Source of the DNA: Hydnum rufescens UP504
Lineage: Eukaryota; Basidiomycota; Agaricomycetes; Cantharellales; Hydnaceae
Direction of reading: 5' to 3'
Assembly: GCA_014904985.1 (NCBI GenBank)
Contig: MU129013.1
Coordinates: 124,001-188,000, forward strand
DNA: 64,000 bases
The notes beneath the pieces are model-generated. The model had not been told where the DNA came from. It did no database searches and saw only the letters and a list, made by a program, of their open reading frames with translations. A program made the translations under genes and the position numbers. This document shows, piece after piece, positions 22,829 to 34,228 of the stretch. Numbering within the stretch: the stretch's first letter is position 1; the number at the start of each line of letters is the position of its first letter.

Positions 22829-25800
22829 TCACCCACGCGTTGAAAGGATTCTGTCGACGTCTGTCCCATCGTCCAAACCAGCGTCTTCGGCTGTGCGCTT
22901 ACGGACACGTTCGCTGATTTCTGGTGAAGTGGTAAGGGGACGAAAGGCTTGGGACATACTAGGAATCTCATTAGGGTCTATTGGCGCACCGGCCGCCGCC
23001 TCTGCAAGACCATGCAGTGCCGAGCTCCTGTCCGGAGTGGATAGCTTGACGGATCCAGCGGGTAGTGGTGCCAAACCCCCGAAATGGGAATTGGACCTTG
23101 GACCTCCTCGCTCTCCTCCTGCTCTTCCACCTCTTCGATCGCGACGCCGCTATTCGATTCCAAGCTCGGAAGGACGGCACGGGGTGATGGTGTGGCTCGA
23201 GCAGGGGAAACCCGACCAAGTAGATTATCCTCCGACCTCTGCACTTCCCATTGCGCCACAGCAGAAGACATGGAGGCGGTAGCGGCCAGAGCCGCCTTGC
23301 GCGCTGACCGCGTTCGAGGCCGTGGTGCTGCAGTACGCGGCGAAGGCGCTTCAACAGTCTCGCCCTCGGGTACCAAATTCCCAGATACTGTTGCGGAGGC
23401 TGCTGATTTTCTGCCCTTCCTCCGGATGATCTTTGGGTGCGTAGTAGGGACGAGGATGGGAACTGACGGGACAGGGACGGGAACTGACTGCCCGGTAGTT
23501 GTTTCCGTATCGACGGGAGACGCGGTGGGGGCTTTCGTACTCGAAGTTCCTTCTTCGAGAGAAGGTTCTCCCCCTCCGTCCTCCGCGGGTGTTATCTTGG
23601 TAAACCTAGGCTTCGGTTTTGGTCTCGGTCGGTTCTTCTTATCTTCGGAGTGCGGGGTTTGTTCCAAAGAGGGGGCTCCATAGGCCCACCTTCCGCATTT
23701 TCAGCAGACGATCCATTTGCTTTCATCGTTACTTTACTCTTCTTACCCGATTTGGACGGGGTCTTCTTTTTGCGCTTGGTTCTGGGTGGGGCAGCCGAAG
23801 GTCCGGGAGACGATGGCTGATGGCTAGAGATATTTTCGGGCGGGTCTCCCTCACCTCCCCCACTATCCGAAGCGGTGCCGGCGTCTTCGTCGGCTGATAC
23901 CTTCCGCTCCCGGCGCCTCCGTTTCTCCAGGCCCGCCGATTTCGCCGATTTCGTGGTCCCATTGGCTTCAAAGATTGCCCATCGCTTGAAACACTATGAG
24001 GGTAGACAGTCATCAGATCCTAACAGACGTAATTCCTGAAATAACAACGAACCTGTTGTTCTAACCGAGTTCCAACATACTTCGCAATGTCTGACCAATC
24101 CTTCAAACCCTTCACATTCACAGCCTCACGTAGCCGCTCGTCCTCCTAAGAAGAATGTTAAATTAACAATCTAGAAGCAAGAGAAGCCCGGTACGCACTT
24201 CTGGTTTCCAGCGGCCTTTACTGGCGGCATTGAGAACAGCCACGCTTCGACAATACCTCTCGCGACATTGAGGTCCTGTCCTACCCTTAACGAGCTCTTT
24301 CACCTTCGTCCACGATGTACCATAAAGAGCCACTGCCTGCTTCAACAAAGCATCTTCCTCGGGGGTCCAGCTCCCTCGTTTAATGGCGGGATTCAGGCTA
24401 GCCCGATAGCGGGTGGCACATTGAGCCGGTGTGCGATTCGTTGATAAAGTAACGGCGACTGAGAAATCGTTGCAGACCGATTAGTTTAGAAGAATCGCGG
24501 GAATAAGATTGAACCAAGGAGCGAAATGAAAGAAGAGGTGAAAGGAAACGCGCACCTGCTCTCCAATTCCGATTTCCATGTTCTGAAATGGCCTTATGGA
24601 GCTCAGCATCTTCCTGCGCAGTCCACGGATTCTTGTCCTTGTCGGCCTTCGCGAAATCCTCGAGATACAAATATCGACTCAAACACTGGGCCGGGGTACG
24701 AGTGTTCTAAGGGGGAATCAGGACAAAAATTAGCACCGACGAACACCACAAACGAGGCGCGCGCAACGTACACCCAGGCTGCTGGCGACGTCGACCCAAT
24801 CCACCTCCCCCTGACTTACATTCCTGCCACCCACGAGAGTTTCCAGCCTCTCATCATCATCGACGTCCCACTCGGAAGTTTTGACCAGAGAAGGTTGATC
24901 CGATCCAACCCACTGAGTCTTGCAGTCCTGAGCCGAACGAGGGCAAAATGCGATTGCGAGGCGGTATTCACCTAATCCATGACAAATTCATAGGTGACCA
25001 CGGTTACACACTGAATTAAAGCAGGAGGGGCGGATAGATCATACGGACCTGATCGGCAATGCGATGCCAATCAACACCTTCATGTTGTGATTCGTAAAAT
25101 GAGTCGGTTGTTTGCGGACTTCTTCCAGGGGGTCCGAAACTCCCCTAAGAACCGTAGTTAAGGACGACCCTAATAGAACGCGAATGCGAACTCACGATGT
25201 CGCCAACTCGAACGCATATAGGCGCATATTTTCGCTTCGTAAAGCAGCCGCCAAGGCGGTCCGTTCTTTAGAATTGACTGTGAAATGGTTCATTAGGGAA
25301 ATCCGGAAATACTTTCATCTGTTATATACGCAACATACGTACAGGTGTGGGGAGTTGTAAGACTTACGTATCGTTTATACCTCGCCGCATCTTCCAAGAA
25401 CGGCGAATCCTAAGGGACATGAGCTGGGCCAACAGAATTAATTTAATTAAGATCTCTCACCTCAAGACATATTTGCTTTTTGGAAAGAAGGGGTCGTACA
25501 GCGGATCCCCCAGGGGCGACAAAGATGGCCCAATCCTCGGGGACATCCACACTCAATTCGTCCACGTCTTCATCAACGCCACGATCGACCTGAGCAAAAA
25601 GCTTATCGGCTCTAGCGAGTTCAGCCTTGAGAAGGGTAGATCGGGCCTGCAGAGCCTGTTGGTGGGCTTTATTGGCGCTAATAGCGTTTTGCACCGCGGT
25701 TAATTTATCAATAGGCTGCTGTACAGAGGTACGATTTTCAGTCCCGTTCGCGGATGCGGATATAGATTCGGCGATCTCGGGAATGGAATCTTGGGGGGTG

Positions 25801-25989
25801 GTTTCGCTAGCGGATTGGGCTTGTATAAACGCGTCTTTCTCTTTGAGTAATCGTTCTAGCTCCTCTGGGGGAAACATGAGCACAAGGCACCAGAGCCATG
25901 AAGAGGATATTCATACGTATACGCGCCTCGAGATCTGTTATTTTCTCACGTACTGGATCCTGCGTGAGCGCAACCTCCTCGCTTGCCAT
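22829..25989 (-). CDS. SNAPC4-like multi-repeat Myb protein
   Basis: Putative largest DNA-binding subunit of the snRNA-activating complex, which recruits Pol II and Pol III to snRNA promoters. It starts MASEEVALTQ (ATG at 25989) and has an N-terminal coiled-coil region (25443-25883). Next comes an ENMRLYAFEL segment, then a half repeat and at least four Myb repeats: DWHRIADQ (about 25060) with CKTQWVGSDQPSL (about 24920), then QCLSRYLYLEDF, NPWTAQEDAELHKAI, GSWTPEEDALLKQAV with GPQCRERYCRSV, and EDERLREAV...DWSDIAKYV. The pattern of a half repeat followed by four repeats is that of SNAPC4. The C-terminal third is Ser/Pro/Lys-rich and low complexity; its exon joints near 23080 are uncertain. 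BAS1-like Myb factors are the main alternative. Confidence 0.83.
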
Positions 25990-26370
25990 TGTGGCAGTGC
26001 GCACTTCGGCACTTCCCGTGTCCCATTCGCCCATTTCGAGGCAAGAATAATGCATCCGTAGTCCGAACTACAAGGGGTGGTCGCGCAGCTAAAGATAACC
26101 AAGCAAGAGGATCTCGCAATGTGTGCGCAGGCCTTACATCTTGCATCGCTGTGGGACTCCTGCGCTCAAGTATCGGAGGCCCATATATCAATTATATCAA
26201 TTATATTACAAGCGCCCGCGCAAGAATCGTAACGAGGGGGTCGAGAGCGATCCACTCTTCTATATTAGGATTAGGTCTGACGCTGGAATGTCTGGAACCA
26301 GACACTAGTACAAGTGCATTGCCACCAGAATCATAATAACTGCTCGTGTCGTGTGAAAACCATAAAGAGC
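25990..26370. other. Intergenic between SNAPC4-like and SQS1
   Basis: About 380 bp between the SNAPC4-like start and the SQS1 stop, both on the minus strand. It should hold the SNAPC4-like promoter. No gene seen. A short AT-rich direct repeat (TATATCAATTATATCAATTATAT) lies near 26185-26210. Confidence 0.5.
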
Positions 26371-29300
26371 TTACGTTCTTCCAGAGGAGCCGAGGCCACG
26401 TTTCGAGTTCTTTATGACGATCCTTAGGGGATCCGCTAACCCACCTGTGACACCAATGTGTTCGCCCTCGCTCCAGCTACAAGCACAGCAAGGTGTGAGC
26501 ATGGATGAGCTCTCTCTTTCACCAAAAATGAATGAAAAAGAGCATACCCCATTTGCCGCAAGAGTCTGAATCCTACATTTGACTCTCCAATCTTCGCAGC
26601 CTTACTGCCCACGACATCTCCATCTCGATGACGCACGGGGCCTTGAGGCCTGGAAAAGGGAGTGCCGAGCCCGAAGCCTTTCCCCTCCAGAAGCCAGCTG
26701 ATCTTCCTTTCGTCCACGCTAACCCCGGACTTCGTTGTTCGAATGAGAGTGGTATACCGCGCACTACCCCACCCTTTCGACTGGCTCTTCAATTTGAAGC
26801 AACTTGCAATGGAATGCACGCGGGCTCGGCTCGGCTTGTCCATTGGCGGCAGCACCATGGTCTTGGAGCTTCCAAGATCGGCAAGAAAGACTCTGATTTG
26901 AGACACCAGCGATCGCAAGTCGACGATTGGCGTAGTTTCTCCCTCAGCAGGCTGTGGTTCTTCAGAGATTCGCTTCCCAAGTTTGTTCTTTTTCTTGCCG
27001 GACTTTCGTGAAGGCAATAGGTCCATGCTAGCGAGCATGCGCTCTTTTGCTCGATCCTTTTTATACTTTGCCTTCTTCTCTTGATCTTTTCGCCACTGAT
27101 CTTTGAGTTCAGGAGGGACATAGGCCCCCTCTTTCTTCTTCTTCTTGCCTTTCCCTAAATATATCATCCCAAGGGCTCATTCAGAAATGGAGGACGCCCT
27201 CAAGATGTTGGGGACACGCACCCTGCGCAACGTCATTGTTCCGATTGTGAATATCTTCCACGGCGTCGAGATCTCCGTTCTGGATCGCCTTGAACACTTG
27301 TTTGCGCTTCTTTTTACTCCGCCCACTTAAAAGCTCTGCATCAGAATCCACAACGTCCTAGATTTTAACGTGTAAATTGCATCAGTCCAAAGTGTTTCCC
27401 CCACGAAATAAACGGGCGGGCACAAACCTGCATTACAGCAATCACTGCATCATCCCTATCAGCCCAAGTGGGCTGAGTGCCGAAGTTGTCGTCATCACCA
27501 TCATCCGACGTATCATCCATGCTGTCCGAATCAGTGAGCCGCGATAGTGCGCGTGCGACCGACGATCGGACCTTGGTAAGTCGTGTGCGGAAGCTGAGAT
27601 CGATATCAGAAGAATCAGAACTCGACTCATTGTCCCCCTCGCTGTCTGCAGCATCGCCGACGTCAGTGTCTTCACCCACCATGCGCCTCTCCTCAGCGTC
27701 TATTACGGCGTCACCATGTACACGAAGCTCCACGGCGGAATCTTCATCCCCACTGCTCCCGCGCTCCAGATCTCCTCATCTTCCCGTTGGATCCGTGCAC
27801 GATCTTCGAGGTCATCGATAGTAACCGTCTCGGGGGCCAATAGCCCCTTTACCAATCGAGCATATGACGCGTTGTCGAGACCGGAGTCAAGGTCCATGTC
27901 AATGTCCATATCATGATCATCAGGGTTTCCCGAAGGTTCTGCAGAAATTCCTTCATGGTGTTTCGGCGCATCCGTCTTATGATGACCGGGAGGACCACTG
28001 GAACCCCATTCGATATCCGAATCCCCCACGCGTGGAATACCGCCCGCGAGACGCTTCGCTTTAAGAGATTTCCGTTTCCGTAGTATCCGTTTCGTAGTAT
28101 CCGTTTCCGTAGTATCCGTTTTTGTCTCTTCTTCTCTTTTCGATCGAGGAGGTCCAAGTGCGATGCTTGTCCAGCAGTCGGGGGCAGAGAGATTGCCGAA
28201 AGCTGAACATCGGCGAAGGAGATAGTGGGACGAATGGAGGCTATATGATCGGGGGAGAACGTTACCGGTTGACTGACCAGGGACTTCGATGGGAGTGAGG
28301 TTGGATTAGAGGATGTTGGAGGGACGAATACTACTACATCCTCATCGCCGCCTTCGTCATCAATCGGTGCAGCGATATCGCGAGGCTCGGGGGCATGGGT
28401 CAGGGGAACATCACCAAGAATAAGCCCTGATCTGATCTTGGGATATTTGACTTTTGTTGGGCGCATGAAGCCATGATGGCCCTCTGTGTCTATTACGAAC
28501 GAGGGTTGGGGGTCTGGTTTGGTCTTCTTTTTCTTTTTCTTCTGCTTCGTGTTGGGAATTGGCATATCAGACATGAGTGTCGTGGATTCGTCGGCATGTG
28601 GTAGCTGTCCAGGGAGGTCACCCATCGTGTCGCGGACGAAAGAGGGCTCTTCGAAGGCTTGGGGATCAGTGTTCTGAGGTAGAGGGCCGTCGATAGCTGT
28701 CGCCGCCACATCTTCGCGTTGCTGCTTCACGGGGAGATTGCCTGTCGTGTCGATGAAGAAAGGCAAACGCAAAGGCCCTGAAGCCACCCTTTCCACGTGC
28801 ACAGGGGGAATATCTGGTATGCGTTTCAAAGTCGTCCCACCGGCACCCGAACGACCCGAACTTTTTGTAGGAAGACCACCTGTCACATCAATGACATACG
28901 GTAGAGTTTTCGCCGACGGTGCGATCGACCGGGTAAGTGAAACGACAGGCGCAAGCGGTGTAGTTCCCACGTGGCGACCCGCTTCTACAGGGAGAGTACC
29001 CATGGTATTGACGACAGACGAAAGAGCTTGAAGGGCAGCGCCCGCAGATCGACCGATTCGCCCATGGTATCGACAGCAAACGAAAGAGCTTGAAGGGCAG
29101 CACCCACAGATTCGACCGATTCGAGAGGCTTGAAATTGGAAACCGGTCGAGAAGGGAGTGATACCGCCAGCTGCGCCATTGCAGACGATTCCACTTGGTT
29201 TTGGAATGTATCTGCAGCGAGGACTGCAGGCTCGCTTATACGATCGCGCATGAACACGCTCTTCAGCGCGCCCATGCCGCTTGAGATGAAGAGGATGAAA

Positions 29301-30174
29301 TACGAATGGTTGATGGTATCGAAACCGTCCCAATCGCAGAGGATTCCAGAAGGTCAGCTTCTGTGAAGCCCCAAGATAACACGGGTAAATTCGAAGAAAC
29401 GTCGAAGTCGAAAGGACAGCGTAGTATCGACGAAACGCGGCTGTAGAGGACGTGGGGGATGGTCGCCATTTCGGCCCAAAGGGAGATTGCTTGATACATT
29501 TTCCGAGTCAGATGGAGAGGTGTTCGCGCGAGCGAATGCCTGTTCTACTTTTCCCGCTGTTGGGGTATCATCCAATTCTTTTCAATGAAGATTGGGCGTT
29601 AAGGGTGGCAAAGAATTACATTGGATCCCATTATTCACCTGCATCGACTATCTCTGGACGAAAAATCTCGTTTTCGTCTTGGAACAAGACAGTTGACGAG
29701 CGGACGAACTTGATTGGTCTCAAAAGGGGTCGATCACGTAGATCGATGGGAGTAGGGTATTCTCGTCTATTAGGGGTATTCTCAGAAATGCCACCTCTAG
29801 CAGGAGGTGTTGGGAGAACCAAGACCGCGCGGAGTCTTATTTGCTTGACCACGAGAGGGATAGCCAAAGAAACACCATTGAATTGAGGTGTCTGACCACG
29901 CCCCTTCCTCCTATTGGGGTATTTTCTAGCATCCCTGGTAACCCCAGTGTACGAGTAAGCGCTATTAAACGCGAGTCATTGAGATCTGGATCCACGAATC
30001 AACCAGACGCGCAAGAAACTTGCCTTGCACTTCCCGCTCGATATCATCACGATCAGTTCCCATATTCCAGCCACGACCACGACCACGACCACGACCACGG
30101 CCTCGGCCTCCACGACCTCCACGACTACCATCACCACCTGGATGTGAAGGCTGACCTCTAGATCCTAGAGCCAT
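26371..30174 (-). CDS. SQS1: SQS1-like R3H and G-patch splicing protein
   Basis: SQS1/PFA1 proteins activate the DEAH helicase Prp43 through a C-terminal G-patch in splicing and ribosome assembly. The N-terminus (start 30174) is glycine/arginine-rich, the middle is long, acidic and disordered, then come a lysine-rich stretch (27000-27167), the R3H domain (RVHSIASCFKL...WGSARYTTLIRT, about 26740-26860) and the G-patch (VGFRLLRQMG to HIGVTGGLADPL, 26400-26590). The end KRGLGSSGRT with TAA at 26371 matches the conserved tail of the family. At least one intron splits the G-patch. The middle carries a repeated short motif and several DNA-level tandem repeats, listed separately. Exon borders in the central part are not all resolved. 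Confidence 0.88.
28071..28122. repeat. 15 bp tandem repeat in SQS1
   Basis: Unit TCCGTTTCCGTAGTA occurs about 3.5 times; the second unit is one base short (14 bp), which shifts the reading frame inside a coding exon. It encodes Thr/Asp/Glu-rich repeats in one frame and Lys/Arg-rich ones in another. Confidence 0.8.
28999..29123. repeat. 62-63 bp tandem duplication in SQS1
   Basis: Two adjacent copies (28999-29060 and 29061-29123) start CCCATGGTAT and end GACCGATTCG, about 85-90% alike. Each encodes one copy of the VDT/NTMG motif array described in the findings. The 62/63 length difference changes frame between units. Confidence 0.85.
30071..30120. repeat. Six-base repeat encoding Arg-Gly run
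   Basis: CCACGA repeated, grading into CCTCGG and CCACGACCT variants, in the first exon of SQS1. On the coding strand it gives alternating Gly and Arg (an RGG/RG region), a usual RNA-binding and methylation segment that is prone to length change. Confidence 0.85.
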
Positions 30175-32777
30175 TGTTTTTCTTTGACTCTATGAACGGC
30201 CACCTTTCTCGAGTACTGCGATAGCGTGGAGACTAGCAAATATGAATTTGACAGACGATGAGCAGGCGATTAGGTAAGCCGAAATCGAGGTGAACGGAAG
30301 AACCCGATGTGTGAGAAACGCTGTGTCATTTCTGGCTTGGAATTGTGGGCTCCTAGATCTCGAAACATTGATGGTATTGGCAAGGTATCATCGAGTTAGC
30401 ATCCCGTCTCCCACAGGCCGCATCCTGGATTATTTGAATCTTCCCGATTCTTGGTCGAATTTCTCAGGCTGTCTGTCGCGGCATGGCCTGATGAAAGATG
30501 CACACCACGAGCTTCCGCTGATCGTCCCTAATCGGGTACATGGACTGGATCTTTTTCTGGACAGTTTGGATACGCAGCCATGGGTTGACAGGACCATGCT
30601 GTACGACTGCTATACGCTATGATCATGAAGCCGATTATTACAGTGGATTCGCCCCTTGGGTTTTCTATTTCTTATTACCGTGCTGCTCAGGAAGATGAAT
30701 CTGGCGCAATACCTTCCCTTGATCTACTATGCGGGTACTAGGTTGTGACTGTAATGTGGTCCGGGTCAACGCCTCGGTTGGAGCGGGTGACTAGTGATGC
30801 AACTGGAGCCATGCTAGTCGAATCTCCCATGGTGTGATTGGCCATGTGAATTCGGATGAGCTGCGTCCTCGCCGGCATCTCTAAATTCCAGAGCGGGAGC
30901 AGATCTTACCGTATATCCGAACCGCCCTAGCAGGTTCTGCGGCTGCAAAACCCGTAGGATTGATCGGGCTCAATTCGTATGTACTGACATTACTCGCTTC
31001 CAAGTGCATCCGACTGGAAGAGAAGTCGATCTCTCGGCTGATCCCTGCTCTCCCTTACACGGATTGAATATGGCTATCTCCCTACCCCCCCCACAATCGA
31101 GGGTCCTAATGTCGGGGGTGTAAAGTCGACACATTTTTTCTAGCGCGTGGTCGATGAGCGCAGCCGGTTATTTCGGATCAATTGGGAACCCCGACATTTG
31201 CCGCGCCCTGGCACGCCTCGAGTCCGCTGACAACCCTCGTGATGTACATATCATGGCTTCTTCACTTGCTCTTCGGGCGTCAAAAAATAATCATGTGATT
31301 ATGTACGGTGGGTGCCATCCCGCCTTCCGATCCTCCTCAAGAGTGAGTGAGCTGACGCCACAACCCCTGTTCCTGACCGGAACCATTGACTTATTTTCCC
31401 CAGTAAAGGCAAAGGATATATGCGCACTAGCTAATCAACCGTGTTTATTGAAATGGTTCCGGCACAGAAGGCCGGTGACTCAAGCGATGGCGAAGTGTTG
31501 TGAAGCTCAATGGAAGTCAACAGACACAAGGTGGCCGAATCAGTCCCCCCTGGCTTTTCCATCTCGTACAAGTCCTTCTACAGGTTGTGAGCGCAATCCG
31601 AATTAAAACCTTCTCACTACTGTACCCGAGTGGGATATTTTCCTACGTATACATGCATGTATGCATGAGCGCGCGGCAATAAATTAAACCCTCGCAGTGA
31701 TGATCGTTAGCATCCACTCCAACTCCACGGCACATCTGGTCAAGACGAGGGAGCTGGTGGATGCGCAATGTCACTGGCAACTCCAATGACTTCGGGGCGC
31801 GATTTTTGCCGCTCCACTGGCAGCCAAGTCGTCCAAAAATGTGTAAACAGTAGCAAGCATACTCTACTTGGATAGAAAAAGCCATGACATGACGCAATTG
31901 TGGCGTTGGGCATTACAGATTGTGAAGGACGAGAACGAGTCGCCAAACGTCCGATCGGGCCGAGTCATTGAAATCAGGGCTGCGATGGCCGAGTCGAGCG
32001 TCCACGACGGGCATTGGTGATTCCCAAGTTGAGTGGGAACAGCCAGATATTACGTTGCCCTAACCTTCCGCCTCTGTGAGAGAGCCTCGAGTACTAGCGG
32101 AGTTCCGATAGTCTCGCGCTATAGTACTAATGCTATCATCTGACATTAATAATAATAACCAAGTTCCAGCCCCAGCCAAAACCACTCAATGGCCCACCAT
32201 CGGCATACACGTCACGTCACGTAGCGTCCTCGACATCTAGGCTGGCACCCGATACATATGGACGCTTCAGCGTCGGCATCAACGCCGAGGAAAAAGTGAC
32301 AAGGCATCTTCCGAAGAGTCACGCAGGGCTGCGGTTATTCAGTAGGGTCTAGACAAACACGTTTAGCGACGTAGACAACGCCGAGAGCATAGGCTGTACA
32401 TAGGTTTTGAGAATGAGGGGATACTTGCTGGGGCCACCGGCGCGCATAAACGAAAAGAAAAGAGGTCAGAGAAGAAAGAAATAGATCGGGGAGACGTCCG
32501 ACGGGGTTGGAAATAGAGAGGCACACACCTGCTTACGAGTACAAGTCGTGGACTCGCACCACTCACCAACCAGGTACCACACCCAGTGATTACACCAGTT
32601 GCCTCTTGCTGCCTCGCCTGCTGGGAGGAACTCGATTGCTATTTCTAGCTCATGGACCCCCAAATTCATCGCCTCAAACCAGGCCAATACAACGAGGTTG
32701 CCCATAATAGCAGATCGGATAGCAAGTTCACTCGTCATCTACATAACTCCTCTCTTCCCATCTCCCTCACCCTCCCA
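30175..32777. other. Intergenic, no supported gene
   Basis: Open frames at 30290-30622 and 31154-31606 (plus strand) and several short minus frames show no recognisable domain. A short plus-strand start (ATG at 30242, MNLTDDEQAIR followed by GTAAGC) sits 68 bp from the SQS1 start and could be the first exon of a divergent gene, but I cannot find convincing following exons. Confidence 0.4.
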
Positions 32778-34228
32778 ATGTCTATCCTCTCTGCTCCCTC
32801 CTCCCCTGCAAAGCCCACCACGACCACGACTCCGACTAGACCATCCACTTCCTCAGGCAACCGCCTCCCAAGTTGTTCAGAACGCATGTTACGTGCTACT
32901 CTCGGTTGGTCCCATCCCTCGGCTCACCACTGACTCCCTTCACCTAATCTGATGCCTCCTCAAGCCCGTGATAGATCTGCTCCATGTTCTGACCCAGGAA
33001 TACCCTGCAGTCTCCCTTCTCAAACCTCCCCTAGTCTCAAAAGCGACGAAAATTCTGACCCATTCACGCACAACCACCGCACTGGGCTCCCGCCTCTGGA
33101 ACCATGGCCTCCCACACTGTCCGTGGTCCCAGTGGCCGGTCGCAGTCCACTTCAGCTGCTAAAGACCCCAATCCCAGTCCTCCGCGCCTCCAGCATATAC
33201 TTCTACAATAAGCCGCATACATACCTCGCCTAGTGTTTCACCACCGACTAGACCTCGTGTGAGCATCCCTCACCGTTCGCCTTCCAGCCTTCACCAACAT
33301 CGCCGAGGAAGCCTTAGTCTCGGTGGCGGTGCGACCGACAACGTCGCACATTTTGTCACTCGACCTTCAAGTCCTTCCCCACTCTCCCGCCGTCCCCAGT
33401 CGCCTATGGGTCTGCACTCTCCTCTCCCATCACCTCCCTCTCACTCCCCTCTCTTGCGGACTGGACAAGACACCCTAGCCGAGTCACGCTCGATATCCAT
33501 GTCTCACTCGCCTCCCAATTCTACTTCCGCTTCTAGTGTCTCAGGCCCTGGGTCTAAGCGACGTAGTCTGGTCGTGGTGAGCGCCGAAGACCATCGACAC
33601 TATCAGCATCAACAACAACTTCTCCGCCACCATCTCGAAACAGCCCTGGGAGATTGTACGTGTGACAACGTTGCTATTGATGGGAAACCTGCATCGACCC
33701 CTGCAACAAGTCTCTCAAACAAGCACGATGCAAATGCATGGCTACTACCCACAACATCCTGTTTCTCCTCTTTCCCCGTCGGCTGACTGGGACCACCGCC
33801 ATCGAGTTCTGCATCAAGATCAGAGACAACACCCCCTAATACCTGCATCATTGTCCGCATCTTCCTCCGCGTCCTCGTCTTCTGTTTCCCTTCCCATGCA
33901 TTTCAACCCTTCTCGTACAGCCAACCCTTACTCGCCCCATCCTTCGCCGCAAGCCGGAAGCCCATTCACTCCCCCAAAGTCACCGCGTCAGCTCCAAACT
34001 AATAGCCCTCTTCCTCCAACGCAACACATACCGACTCCTCCACCAAGTCCTCAATTCGATGCCGAAACTGCCTCAGCTCTCCTTCGTTCGCGTCAAGGAT
34101 ATGTCTCCTTCGCCGATATCAAAGGTCTCTGTGAGCCTACGATGCATATCGACGATGATGACCATGACGACGGTGGGGATGTCGACGCTCGAGGCAAAAC
34201 CTGGTGGGGTCTTCTTTGGAGGACTTGA
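32778..34228 (+). CDS. Uncharacterised Ser/Pro-rich protein with helical N-terminal part
   Basis: I do not recognise the family. The likely start is MSILSAPSSPAK at 32778, after a pyrimidine-rich leader. A second frame then carries a coherent helical stretch (ATASQVVQNACYVLL, then VIDLLHVLTQEYPAVSLL) up to about 33160, before a long Ser/Pro/His-rich disordered region. The end, YVSFADIKGLCEP, is followed by an acidic Asp/His run and a stop at 34228. The frame changes at least three times (near 32860, 32945 and 33640), which I cannot place as clean introns, so the exon model is uncertain. Phospho-regulated scaffold or transcription-related roles are possible but not shown. Confidence 0.5.

Noticed and set aside
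30242..30625. Divergent gene next to SQS1 starting MNLTDDEQAIR
   Set aside because: No set of introns gave a sensible following frame.
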